Origin: Coenobita brevimanus | Taxonomy: Eukaryota; Arthropoda; Malacostraca; Decapoda; Coenobitidae | DNA: 64,000 nt | Direction: 5' to 3' | Assembly (NCBI GenBank): GCA_032717465.1 | Contig: CM064671.1 | Coordinates: forward strand, 55,920,272 to 55,984,271 | Shown here: positions 13,390 through 24,012 of the stretch, one piece after another | Layout of the letters: each line of letters opens with the position of its first letter | Numbering within the stretch: the stretch's first letter is position 1 | The notes under the pieces: generated by a model | The model's input: the letters and a program-made list of their open reading frames with translations, nothing else | What the model was told of the DNA's origin: nothing | The model's database searches: none | Translations under genes and position numbers: made by a program

Positions 13390-13454
<65 letters not shown>
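13390..13454. repeat. (TA)n microsatellite at the 3' end of B1
   Basis: A pure TA run starts directly after the RTE 3' terminus. Copy B3 shows the same arrangement at 32438. Confidence 0.97.
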
Positions 13455-13458
<4 letters not shown>

Positions 13459-14469
13459 TTTATACATCAAATAACATGTCCTCCATTCATTAAAAATAAA
13501 GAAAAAGAAAATTGTAGCAATTGTACATGAACCGCAATGGGTTGAAGTTTAGGAGGAAATCATCGTGGGGAACGAATTCCAAAGAGAAACAGTTCGAGGA
13601 ATAGAGGAATTCAGATAAAGAAAAGGTCTACAGTATGGTAGTGCGACGGTTAAATCAAGACCGTTGTCAGATGCCGCTGTAGCACGGGGGAAGGCGTGGA
13701 TAGGTGGCACATTGAATGCAACTTCACCCGAACACTTGTCATAAAGTATCAGTGCAATACTGCAGTGGAAGCAACATTCATTCTTACTTGTAGGGGAGGT
13801 GGTTCATTTGTCACTACTGGGTTATGAATTATTCATATAACTTTGTTTTTTATTTTGACCGGTTTCTTTAGTGCAATCTCCCCACATCGACTGCAACAAG
13901 TTGTGCAATATTCGAGCTACATGTCTTTCTGTATTCCTGTCTGTCATCTTTCTTTCTATCTATCTATTTATTTATCTACCTTTATCTGTCTATCTATCTA
14001 TGTGTCTGTTTCTTTGTCTTTCTAATATACAGAATTAAATAAATGTATACAGTAAACATCTTTTTAATTCACCAGTCGACAATCCGGCACACCTAATAGT
14101 CCACCACGAGGGAAGGTCGTTGAGGTAATACAAAATTACACAACTAAAAAGTAAAAATGAATGTAAGAAAGTAATAATATTCCTGTTGTTATATTATACA
14201 AGAGACCATTAAATTCACCATCATCCCGTTTCTTTTCTAACTCACATAATGGTAGGCTTAAGTAAGGACCAGAAAAGTGGGATATAAGAATGAAAATATG
14301 ATTGATGACCTAATCAAGGGCATGTCCAAAGAAATGTGCCACGCTTTCCTTCACTCACCATACAGGCTCCAGAATACCACTTCAATCTCACAGATATCAT
14401 CATCTACTGGTATGTGTGTTATATTGTCTGATAGAGCCAGTCTGTTGCCCATTCTATTAAAAAAAGTGC
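13455..14469. other. No gene recognised; TATC/CTTT low-complexity tract
   Basis: Nothing identifiable is present on either strand. At 13935-14020 there is a degenerate pyrimidine tract of TCTATCTATCT and TTTCTTTG units. A 126-codon open frame starting at 14277 overlaps an antisense LINE fragment and is not credible. Confidence 0.5.
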
Positions 14470-14900
14470 CAACACTTCTCATACCCTGCACTGTTCACAG
14501 CTCATCTAGCCAGCTCAATTGCTTGTCATTTCCCTTGCCTCTTCTACCTCCATGCCTCGCTTTCTTACACATTCATCTACCACATCTTCCCATCTTCTTC
14601 TTGGCCTTCCATCACGGCTCTTCATACCTTCAACCTCACATATATACACCCTTTTAATCACCCAGTTTATACCCATTTCTCCATTGGACCATAACATCGA
14701 ATCACATTCTCTTCAGCTTTTTTATTAACAATCTTCCTTACTCATATGTTCCACGAATGACATTAATTTTCTTATCCTACTCTTTCTCTCCACGGGCAAT
14801 CTTTAGTTCAACCATCTCCCACTTTTCTAACTCTTGGCTATTCGTTTTCATATCACACCAAAATCTTATACTCATAAGTTAAATTGGGCACTAAAACCCC
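14470..14900 (-). mobile_element. RTE-like LINE family C fragment (C3)
   Basis: The minus strand encodes VYICEVEGMKSRDGRPRRRW and ECVRKRGMEVEEAREMTSN. Copies C1 and C2 have the corresponding VYLSEFEGGRRRGTPRRRW-type and CVRKRRLEIGGARELT-type sequence. It is a strongly diverged 3' fragment, truncated on both sides. Confidence 0.7.
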
Positions 14901-15429
14901 TTCATGCAATCATTCTGCAGCAACCACACAAAGTACAGAAGATAAAAGTAGGGAGAAATAAAAGGTACAGATATATTCATACGGCAGTTTTATAAACTAT
15001 AAACCTATTACCTTAACGTGGCCCATTTTTTCTGATCCATTTTTTTCTTTTTTTACGTAGCTCAGTGACAGTATATCACAATGTGTCATGCCTTGGCACT
15101 TTTTCCTGACTAACATCAAGTTCCACAGTTAATCTCTTGTCACGACTCTGAAATTTTAGGCCATATTATAGTAAGAAGGGTATACCTGTATCTCGTACAA
15201 GCCTCCTTATATGACTGGCTTCCTTAGCTACGACAGATCACAGAATATAGTTTAGAGATATCCCATATCGAGGAACAAAGGAAGTGCTTATTGTAGAAGA
15301 ACAGAAATAATATTAAAGGGTTAAAATGAAGATCACAATGTATGGTCAAGTGATAAAATCATAAAAACATACGAAAAGCATAAGAGTGTAAAACAGAAAA
15401 ATATAACCAATGCATGAGCTAGGACTAAT
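14901..15429. other. Intergenic, nothing recognised
   Basis: No open frame, repeat or RNA gene could be supported here on either strand. Confidence 0.4.
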
Positions 15430-15740
15430 AACAAGTAGTAGTACTCTTTTACTACTACTACTGCTACTGCTACTACTACTACTACTACTACTACCACTAA
15501 TACTACTACTGTTAGTACTACTACTACTATGATACGGCTACAACTATTGGTGCTACTATTACAGCAACTACAAAAACAACTAATAACACTAAAAGTAATT
15601 CCACTACTACTACAACTACTGCTACAAATACAGAGTAGAGGTAGTTGTAGCAGCAGAAGTAGCAGCAGTAGTAATAAGAGTAGTACTAGTTGCTGTAGTC
15701 GTCATCGCCGTCCTCCTCGTCGTAATGGTAGCAGTTGAAA
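15430..15740. repeat. Imperfect (ACT)n / (AGT)n trinucleotide tract
   Basis: About 300 bp of degenerate trinucleotides. It starts as TAC TAC TAC, drifts through ACA/ACT units and becomes GTAGCAGCAG units. The Leu/Gln-rich and Ser-rich frames across it are repeat artefacts. Confidence 0.9.
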
Positions 15741-15866
15741 GTCGCGTCTTGGTTCCGAACTCCGTAAATACGTAAACAGATAAGTCGAAACAGCAGGGTT
15801 AGCTGCACAGGTCTGGCAACTGTGTCACACCAGACGGTGGTGGGGGTGAGTGGTTTGGGGGTGGAG
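15736..15866 (+). repeat. Left arm of inverted repeat pair
   Basis: This arm matches the reverse complement of 16482-16610 at roughly 80-85 percent by eye. Shared segments include GTCTGGCAACTGTG, CAGACGGTGGTGGGGG and the AACTCCGTAAAT region. The arms are about 615 bp apart. They could be ends of a DNA transposon or two opposed copies of a short repeat. Confidence 0.75.
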
Positions 15867-16481
15867 GTGGGGTAGTGGAGGATGTGTGTGCTGTAGTTAC
15901 TGTTGGCAGTGTAATCTAACAGTACACCACAGGGTAAAGTCCTAAATGTGGTATTACGTTTGACGTAATACCTACAAATACTGAAATGTAGCGTCAACCA
16001 GAAATAATGCCTGTAATGGGTTGCAAAACAAGCGTTAGCAGAAATGACGAGGCGCTACCCAGCCCCTTCTCCACCCTCCTGCCACTCCATCTCCGCCGGG
16101 TATCAACTTGCCACGTAGCATAGGAATAAAGGAGAGACATCTGTGTTATTACTGTAAATTTACCTTGTGAACGACAAGATATATTAGATACCATGTGTGG
16201 TGTGGCACAGAGGCATGCGGCTCCTTCAAAGTAATAATGAGAAAAGCATTTATTTCCATAAGCGGTTAGTGTTTTGGTAAATGGGTGAGGAAAACCTAAT
16301 CAAAGGTGTTACGCAAGGTGATGATACCAAGATATACACCGACCAGCATATAGTCATATCTTCAAAGTCATCCAGTTATCTTCAGTATACTGGGCGACAG
16401 GAAATAGAGGGGAGATTCATGTTGTCACAAATAAGCTCTGTTTTATATTATCATAATCATGATGTTTCATTAAATTCCAAA

Positions 16482-16610
16482 CACTCCCAAACGACTCGCC
16501 CCCACCACCGTCTGGTCTGGCACAGTTGCCAGACTTGTGAAGCTACCCCTGATGTTTCGATTTATCTGCTCGAATATTTACGGGGTTTGGAAAGAAGACA
16601 CGACTTTTTT
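16482..16610 (-). repeat. Right arm of inverted repeat pair
   Basis: The reverse complement matches 15736-15866. The sequence between the arms (15867-16481) has no transposase-like frame. The outer ends may start CAG, but no convincing target duplication was seen. Confidence 0.75.
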
Positions 16611-16701
16611 GGCTGAATATAGAGTGCATTAGTAATCCCCTATTTATCTGAACGTCACCCCTATAGACTGCAGGCTGGCATTTCCTCGCCCCTGCAGTCC
16701 A

Positions 16702-16705
<4 letters not shown>

Positions 16706-16735
<30 letters not shown>
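16706..16735. repeat. (CT)n microsatellite
   Basis: A pure CT run just upstream of RTE-like copy B2. Confidence 0.95.
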
Positions 16736-16738
<3 letters not shown>

Positions 16739-16772
16739 CAACGGGTGACGACGGGGACCGAACGAAGGACAC

Positions 16773-17550
16773 AATGCGGATTTCAACGAGGAATGTCAGG
16801 GGTGCAAATGATGAGGTGAAAGAGGGGGAGATTGTCCAGTTAACTGAGGATGCAAAAGCGGACATAAGGACTGACTGAGACATAATGGAGAGGCGAGAGT
16901 GTGAGAGAGTGGGAATATGGATTGGGTGTATGTGCAGGGGTAGGTAAGAATAAGATGGCGAAGGAGGGTGTATGTATTGTTGTATGCAAGAGATGGAAAG
17001 GAAATATATGAGAGTATGGTTCAAGGATTGTGAGGGTAAAATTGAAACTTGGAATACAAGCATGGGCGATTGTGTGTGTATATGCGCCAACGGAAGACCT
17101 TAGAAGTTCGAGCTGAGTGAAAGAAGAGTTCTGGGGAAACGTGGAAGTGTACATGGAAAACTTTGAGGGAAGTGAGAAAAGGTTTTTGATCGGGGATATG
17201 AATGGAAAAGTAGGGAATATGGAGGTGGACAGAGTAGCTGGTTAGTGGGCTGTGCCTGCAGAAGTGGATGAGAACGGTAGTATTCTAGTAAACATTTGTG
17301 CGGGGAGGGGGTTCGTGATAGCCACTACCCTCTTTAGACACAAAATGATCCACAGGTATACGTGGCGAGTGATGAGAAGGGTGGGTGGTGAACTAAATGA
17401 ACGAAAGACAATGATTATGTGTGTGTGGATGACAGTTGGAAGGTATGTACTGGATGCAAACGCATACAGAGTTTGTGGAAGAAAGCTTTCTGACCATCAC
17501 TGGGTAGTGGTGAAATTCAAGGTACTGTACAATGCGATGCGTGAATAGAA
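16773..17550 (+). pseudogene. RTE-like endonuclease remnant (B2)
   Basis: Conserved pieces are the TRNVRGAN start, the LIGDMNGKVG-type stretch near 17190 (coding for a GDMN box) and LSDHHWVVVKF near 17490. Several stops and frameshifts separate them. Confidence 0.75.
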
Positions 17551-17783
17551 GGAGAGAAGGAGAAAAGGAAGCAGTATATACAAGGAGGGTAGAAAGTTTG
17601 CAAGTGGATGAAAAAAGGCAGAATATAAGAGAGAAGTGCAAGAGCAATTGGGAAAATATGATTTAAAGCAGATGGGAGAGGTGGAAAATGTGTGTAAGAT
17701 ACTCACAGAAGAAATATGTGCAGAAGATGGAAAGAACACATTAAGGAATTGTAAAACATAGAGAATGAAAGTGATATAAGTGG

Positions 17784-19263
17784 ATGGGGAATGGCTGGGA
17801 GAAGAAGGGAGATGAGAGGGGAGGAAGAGATCAGTGGGGTGAAGTAGTGGAAGCGATGAAGAAAGTCAAAATGAAGAATGCCCCAGGAATTGACGGAATG
17901 TGTGGTGAAATGTTGAAGCACGGGAGAGAGATAGTAGTCCAATGGATATGGAATATGTACCAATTGGCCTGAAAGGAAGGTAGAGTCCCGGAGGATTGGA
18001 AGTCAGGTATAATTATTCCCCTGTACAAAGGAAAAAGAGGAAAAACAGTGCGTGGTAATCATAGGAGTTTTCTTAGTGTAATAGGAAGAGTATATTGTAG
18101 GATAATTATTGACAGAGGGAAATAACAGAGGCATTAGTTGGAAAAGAACAGGGAGGTTTTAGGAAGGGAAGCTGTTGTGTAGATCAGATATTCATCCTAA
18201 GGTCTTTAGTGAAAAAGTTTCTAGAGAAGGAAAGAAGTTGTATGTGGCCTTCATGGCTTTGGACAAAACATATGATAGAGTCCACTGACAAGGAATTTTG
18301 AAAATAATAAGAATACGAGTATTTGGTGTAAATGGGAAGCTGTTGAGTGCTGCGAAGCGTATGTTTGAGGGTACTAAGGCTGGAGAGCGTGTGGACGGTG
18401 AACTGAGTATTTTTTCTATCTGAATGATGGACTGAAACAGGGACGTGTCATGTCTCGATGGTTGTTCACTTTGTATTTGGATGGAGTTATAAAAGAGACA
18501 CAAGGTAAGGTATTGGATGTTGGCTCACTGCAAATGAGAGAGGGCAGCGTTTGGAAACTTCATTTCTGCTTCTTGCAGATAGTACTGTATTGATAAGTGA
18601 AGACGAAGACTTGGTAAATGTGTTTGGGAGAATGTGTAAGAAACGGAATCAAAACGAGAATGTAGGGAAGAGTAAAGTTGCGGTGTTCGACAGAAATGAA
18701 GTCGCTGAGTGCACATTGAGGTTGGATGATGAGGAAATGAAATATATGAGTGCATTTAAGTACATGGGTAGTGTGATGAGTAAGGATGGAACTTTGGAAG
18801 ATGAAATGCTTGAAAGGGTACAAGAGGAAGAATGGTTGCTGGTTCTTTGAAATAAGAGATAGAGAAGTGAGCATGAACGTAAAAAAGTCACTGCATGACA
18901 GTATTATGATACTAGCTCTACCGTATGGAAACGAAGCCTGGACCTTGTTGGAAGGACACAAGTCAGGAGTCAGAGCTGTGGAAATGGGTAATCTGAGAAG
19001 ACATGTGGATCTACATGGAAAAACAGTCTGTCAAATGAGGATGTGGAGGAATGCTATGGTGTGGATGTGAATGTGATAGAAAAGCTAGGAGAAATACATT
19101 GAGGTGGTTTGGCCATGTGGAGAGGATGGAGAGCGAGAGACTAATGGGGAGAGTATATGTGAGTGAGGTGGAGAGGGAGGGGAGTAAGGGGGAGGGGAGT
19201 ATGGGGAAGACCGAGGATGAAATGGAGGGTTGGAATGGAGAGGTAACAGACAGGGAGGTATGA
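17784..19263 (+). pseudogene. RTE-like reverse transcriptase remnant (B2)
   Basis: RT motifs occur in shifting frames: APGIDGMCGEML, a FMALDKTYDRVH-like stretch, a FKYMGSVMSKDG stretch and WFGHVERMESERLM. The frame breaks and the altered catalytic box (ADS) show it is dead. Confidence 0.8.
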
Positions 19264-19380
19264 GTTGGTGATAAGGCGAGGATCAGGGCGACATGGAGGG
19301 GATTTGTTTGTAACCCCCCTTCTCCTACGGTATTAACGTGTCTGGCTCTAGACAGAGATAGATCGATAGATGGAAGTTGC

Positions 19381-19890
19381 ATTATACATAAAACATGTTT
19401 ATATGTTAAGATTATATTCGCAAAAAAAGTGAAGTGAGTGGTGCCGAGGAACTGATGGGAGGGCAAATGAAGGTTGATGACGACTGCATGAGCTTGTGTC
19501 CATACTCATATTCCGTTCATCCTGAGATACCTGAACACATGTTTTAAAGAGTGGAGTTTATAAGCAAAGGGAATTACATACTGAGGTGGATGGATGGATC
19601 CAGAGTTGATCTGTTGTATACCTGCATCATTGAGAGCATAGGTTAAGTTATGTTTATGAGAAAAAAGTGAAAACAGCTGCTTCAAACCCAACGGAATGGG
19701 GGAGGGTTGCAAGCACGTATTTAATAAAAGCAGTGGCCAATGGAATGTGGATTATGAAAAGGTAAAGATGAACACTGGCGATGAGAAGGATAGAAAGAGA
19801 GAGTTTCAAGAAGCACATACTTAGAGGTAAGAGCATAGCAGTTGGTAAGTATATAGGCTTTGACTTCACCCTTAGTGGTAGGTGGTGGCT
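19381..19890. other. Intergenic, nothing recognised
   Basis: After the B2 end there is AT-rich sequence without supported features. Near 19500-19600 a short part looks like the 3' end of family A on the minus strand (AGTTGATCTGTTG type), but the match is weak. Confidence 0.35.
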
Positions 19891-20120
19891 ACCATCATCC
19901 ACTCACTTGATGTAGTGCTGCCTACTTCTTCCTTAGCCTTTATCATTCTTTTTTCTGTGCCTGCCCTCCTCTCTTGCTATCTCTCCCATCTTTCCTGTCA
20001 CTTCTTATTGCTTTTCATTCCTTTACAAATGGCTTTACATTGAGTGACAAGCCAAATGGTTTCCTGTAAGCCAGGAAACCATTTACAACTCTGGGTGGTA
20101 ACCATATAACCAAACCATAC
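19890..20120 (+). mobile_element. Family C LINE 5' leader fragment with 13-bp hairpin
   Basis: Two stretches, ACCATCATCCACTCACTTGA at 19890-19912 and ATTGAGTGACAAGCCAAATGG at about 20039-20059, match the 5' leader of copy C1 (minus strand near 28950-29030). So does GGGTGGTAACCATATAACC at 20094-20112. About 110 bp of unrelated pyrimidine-rich DNA separates the first two. At 20054-20084 there is a perfect 13-bp inverted repeat with a 5-base loop. Confidence 0.6.
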
Positions 20121-20144
20121 GTGCTCCCTACGTGTCAACGAGTG

Positions 20145-20240
20145 GGTTGGTAGAGGGTTAGTGACCTTCTCCGTAAAACAAATAACTCAAAGTCAAATGA
20201 CCACCCCTTACGGGATTATGGCACCTGGCGATAGACAGAG
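20145..20240 (+). mobile_element. Composite of family B LINE 5' and 3' ends
   Basis: The first half (GTGGGTTGGTAGAGGGTTAG then CTCCGTAAAACAAATAACTC) matches the B1 leader at 8957-9005. It then switches to a B 3' terminus (CCCCTTACGGGATTATGG, GGCGATAGACAG). The whole body of the LINE is absent, so this is an extreme deletion derivative. Confidence 0.6.
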
Positions 20241-20249
20241 AATAGACTT

Positions 20250-20640
20250 CACCCTGTTCAAGGTCATCTGTGATTCGGTGGTCTGCAAGCTGAAGCTGCC
20301 CTTCACCTGCAACCCATCACCTTCTTTTTAAAGGAAAAAGGTCGCTTGTATATCTGTGCATCCACAAGTAGTCATCCATCTCCTGCACCGAACTAACCCT
20401 AAGGACCATACAATAATACTTTTATGGTGGTGAAGGGTATCTGGGAGTGAGTTTGAAACTAGGATGAGGCCTTGGCTGTGAGAAAGAGTGCTTTGCATGT
20501 TGCCTGGATACATGGGATATTTGCCTTTCGACAAAAGGGCAATGCAATAAACTAATTAAGTGAAACATGTTCCGATAGTCACGCATAGGGTGTGGCAATT
20601 CTTCAGAAAATTATCAGCCAAGGTAATGGACATACCATCC
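20250..20640. other. Intergenic, nothing recognised
   Basis: No feature could be supported in this interval. Confidence 0.3.
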
Positions 20641-20644
20641 ACAT

Positions 20645-21148
20645 TTACAGTGACTGATTTAATCCACTGATCTCATGTAAGACCATTTCAGTTTTGTTTG
20701 CCATTTCCTGGCTATTTTCTTCAGCAGAATAGAGACTTTTCATACTGTAGATCAAAATTAACCCCTCCATGGTCATGGGCCCGGAATTTACAGTGCACCC
20801 CAGGCCAATGCTGGGGCCATTTTCTAAAGTTTCGAAAATTGATTTTTTTTTTTTGCCATATTGAAGAGAAAGTTCAGACGCATGTAACAGTGCAAATCCC
20901 AGCTTCCTAGACCCATTCGTTGTCTTGCAATGGAGTTCAAAAGTTGCAGAAATATCAGCAACCGATATCCGCCACCGAGAGGTGCTGCCGCACAGCAACA
21001 TCGCATATGTTGTTATCATTTTCTTACCCCCAAAGCAATGTGCATGGTGCTGAAATGTTGCGAAAACAGTAGATATGATAATATCAAATGATTTCAGTAT
21101 GCAATATGTTAGGACTGGCTCGAAAAATTTTTTTGAATATTTTTTCAC
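20645..21148 (-). CDS. Unidentified open frame, 167 codons
   Basis: This is one of the few long open frames on this side of the window that I cannot assign to a known LINE or LTR element. The protein has mixed composition with no signal peptide, membrane helix or motif I recognise; it includes HHAHCFGGKK and ENGPSIGLGCTVNSGPM. An AAAAAAG run (near 20855) encodes a Lys cluster. It could be part of an unrecognised transposon, an exon with an open extension, or chance. Confidence 0.2.
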   Translation of the reverse strand: MKKYSKKFFEPVLTYCILKSFDIIISTVFATFQHHAHCFGGKKMITTYAMLLCGSTSRWRISVADISATFELHCKTTNGSRKLGFALLHASELSLQYGKKKKSIFETLENGPSIGLGCTVNSGPMTMEGLILIYSMKSLYSAEENSQEMANKTEMVLHEISGLNQSL

Positions 21149-21540
21149 CTTTTTGATGTAAAATATGTTTACGGCAGTGTTGAGTTATTTTTTAAGTTAT
21201 CATTGTGCTCATGCTTGGAAAAGGGAGTGAAAGGGTTGAATTTTCAGTCCTAAAGGAGAAAATTGCCCATCCCCCGAGGCTAGGATCTCCCACAGAGGAT
21301 GAAAGTGGAGGGTCATATCCGATTAGGAATAGGGGAGTTTAGTCGCAACTTGCAGCTCCCACACCACGTGCATGGCTAAAAATGGAATCGTAATACAGTT
21401 TCTAAACTACGAATATAATACGAATAGGGAGACAAAACAGAAATAAATACGTTTACAGATGTGGGAGAATGTATTTTTTCCATAATAACACGTTCACCTT
21501 TATCATTTTACCTTGTTATTTTCGCAATATATGTTGCTGT
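21149..21540. other. Intergenic, nothing recognised
   Basis: No coding, repeat or RNA feature could be supported here. Confidence 0.3.
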
Positions 21541-22505
21541 CCGTCTGTCGTATGAGAAAGTATGATATTTTCTGCCTGGGTAAGGAAAAAGGTTACAGTT
21601 GGATGTTTCCCAACACTTTACATGGTTAGAATTGCGAGACGACCTGCCATTCGCACCTTGCATGAGCTGATTAGCAGGAAGGGAAGGGAACTCTTTCCAC
21701 CCACGAAAGCATCACGTGAACAAAAGACTTTCCTGTTACTCTTGTAAAAGACAAAGAATATGTAAAATGATTAAAACAGTGCAACAACCCTGAGCAAATA
21801 CTGTAGGTAAAGATACGAAACAAAAATTAATTTTCTTTTATTTTTGTCTTTTTTTGTTTATGTCTGTGTTTATTTATAATCATAAACAGGGTGATTGTGT
21901 GTCTTTTGCAAGGGAGAAGAAGGTGGATATTTTCTGTCTGGGTCGAGATAATGGGTGTAACCATCTGTGTTAAGCCATGGCCACGAGTGAAAAAATCGTG
22001 CATCCACTCGTCACGGCAGCATGTCGTGAACCGACAAAATTTAATGATGTGTGAGAGCGTGAAGTGAAGGTCAGTCTCATGTCCCAGATGTTCGTTCACT
22101 TCCCGAAAGTTTTTCACAGTTTTCTCCTAGTCGCACTGCATCGAATGATCCAAACTAATGCAACAAACCTGAGCAAATAGGTAAAGATACAAAGACAAAA
22201 ATGTATTTTTCACTTATCATGTCTTTTTTGTTTGTGCTCGTATTAATTCATAATCGCAAACAGGTGATTGTGTGTTTGGAAGAAAGGACAAAAATGATAT
22301 TTTCTGTCTGGGTCGAGAAAATGAGTGTAGCTGTGCTTGTTTAAGCATGTCCAGGAGCGAAAAAATCGAAAATCCACTTATCACAGCAGCAGCCTCTGAA
22401 CTGCTTGATGAGGTGTATGGGGATGTAGTGTAGGTTAGTTTGAAGATGTTCAGAGCGTTCGTTCACTTCTCAAAAATATTCACCAGTTTTTATATGCCGT
22501 GGTCA
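21541..22505 (+). repeat. Tandem repeat, three diverged units of about 365 bp
   Basis: The landmark GATATTTTCTG(C/T)CTGGGT recurs at about 21564, 21926 and 22296. The landmark CAACAAACCTGAGCAAATA (or CAACAACCCTGAGCAAATA) with GTAAAGATAC recurs at about 21781 and 22163. Units also share a segment before a GAAAAAATCG motif and a TTCGTTCACTTC motif in units two and three. Units differ at many positions, so the array is old. Confidence 0.8.
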
Positions 22506-23474
22506 AACGATGCCTGTGGCCATTTATCAGCTAAACATCATTTGACGCCGGGGGCCACGGAGGAGTTAAGCCAATAATTGTACAACAGGGCAATTCTAAC
22601 TTGAATGTATTCGCCTGGTAGAGCCAAGAGAACGTTAGAATGACGGCACCCGGATTCATGGGACTCTGAAGCAAGTTGCTGATGATGACATCGCACATGG
22701 GACTGAGCTAACAGTGATGAAGATCTGAACTCTACGAGAATGATATGCATTTATGCCTCTCGACTCCATTGGTCATTGAATTATATCATCGATTGCTACT
22801 TAGTTCTGCATTACTTAGTCCACCCACTTGCAAGAAAGGATTGTCAGCATCGCCATAAATCTCGAAACTCAGTACCCCAGTGCCGAGAACCTACAATCCT
22901 GGTGGAGCAAAAGAAGTGGATGATGACAATTAGTCCAACTTTCCTCTAGTACACGATATTATCAGTTATCAGTGTTCATATTTTACCATGGAAAATGGCC
23001 GCATTGGTCACTTTACAATCAGGACCCGGGTTGTATTCGTATCTCTGGATGAGCATAGACTAATGGAAAACAGTCCATCCGTGTGACTGCACCAAAAAAT
23101 AAATAAATAAATACAAAATATAAAGGGATGCAGCAAATCATCAAAGCATCCAGCAGCTAGTACTGGAGTAACGAAGAAAAAGAGATAATAATCTGCCTAT
23201 CTGTGTATCAGCTCCTCAATCTGTCCCTCTGTCTTTCTATCTAGCTAGATAGATGTAGATATAATATTTCTGTAATTCAAACTTAATAAGAATGATCACA
23301 TAGAAACGGTGAAATATCATCTATGACCCTATCCAGATAGGTTTAAGCTAAACCATTTTCTGGAAACCATTCCACTGTAAAATGTACATTCTAGCTGGAT
23401 AAGCTGTCCCATACGTAATACTTATCTATATACATACTGCATCTATCTGTATATATTGTACTGTACCTATCTTA

Positions 23475-23475
<1 letters not shown>
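22506..23475. other. Intergenic, no gene recognised
   Basis: Short open frames (22538-22750 minus, 22740-22949 plus) show no motif, and neither is supported. Near 23230-23260 there is a short TCTATCTAGCTAGATAGAT palindromic tract. Confidence 0.35.

Positions 23476-23571
<96 letters not shown>
23476..23571. repeat. (TA)n microsatellite at the 3' end of C1
   Basis: A pure TA run of about 95 bp sits at the 3' end of family C copy C1 on the minus strand. Copy C2 also ends in a (TATC)n/(TA)n tract at the equivalent place. Confidence 0.95.
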
Positions 23572-23573
<2 letters not shown>

Positions 23574-23789
23574 TATATCACCCTGACCTCCTTTCCCACC
23601 CAAGGGCAGGGTGAGGAGTAGCAATGTCCAGACAACACAAACTTGCCCAATCCAAATAGGCCACACTTCCATTCACTCATCATTCAAGCCCACGGAATCT
23701 TGGCTTTACTGAATACGCCAAAACTCATTCACCATATTCTGCAGCTTCACATAAACGTATCCGATTGAGTCAATCCTGACGCTGCCATG

Positions 23790-24012
23790 CTCACAAGGGG
23801 TGCCAAGATCCCTGATCATGCACTTCTCCTCACAACATTCATCCAGCCAGCTCGATCTCTTGTCAGTTCCTTAGCATCACCGACTTCCAAACCTCTCTTC
23901 CTCAAACACTCATCCACCATAATATCTCTCCACCTTCTCCTTGGCGTACCTCGCCTCCTACCTCCTTCAAATTCGCTCAGGTATACCTTTTTCACCACTC
24001 TATTATTATCCA
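23790..24012 (-). pseudogene. Family C LINE C-terminal region (C1)
   Basis: Encodes RVVKKVYLSEFEGGRRRGTP, then RRRWRDIMVDECLRKRGLE and LTRDRAGWMNVVRRSA. C2 has the matching end at 31090-31267. It is separated from the rest of the RT by the SINE. Confidence 0.8.

Larger units (their letters stand above)
16739..19350 (+). mobile_element. RTE-like LINE family B, copy B2, internally deleted
   Basis: It has the same order as B1: endonuclease start (TRNVRGANDE near 16780), SDHHWVV, RT entry motif KNAPGIDGMCGEMLKHG near 17880, RT core, and the C-terminal RWFGHVERMESERL near 19110. The joint near 17720 lacks sequence present in B1, so it carries an internal deletion. The catalytic box reads LLADS, so it is inactive. 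It is useful as the empty-site control for the hAT-like insertion in B1. Confidence 0.85.

Noticed and set aside
15529..15997. Leu-rich plus-strand and minus-strand frames
   Set aside because: They arise from the degenerate ACT tract and the inverted repeat arm.
16662..16696. 9-bp inverted repeat GACTGCAGG/CCTGCAGTC as a terminator or RNA gene
   Set aside because: The stem is too short and no transcript context is visible; such stems are expected by chance at this scale.
21541..22505. CRISPR-like array
   Set aside because: Units are about 365 bp and diverged, with no short identical repeats or unique spacers, in a eukaryotic setting.
22538..22949. Two adjacent short frames on opposite strands as gene exons
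   Set aside because: No motif, no convincing splice sites, and no similarity to the missing M4 exon.
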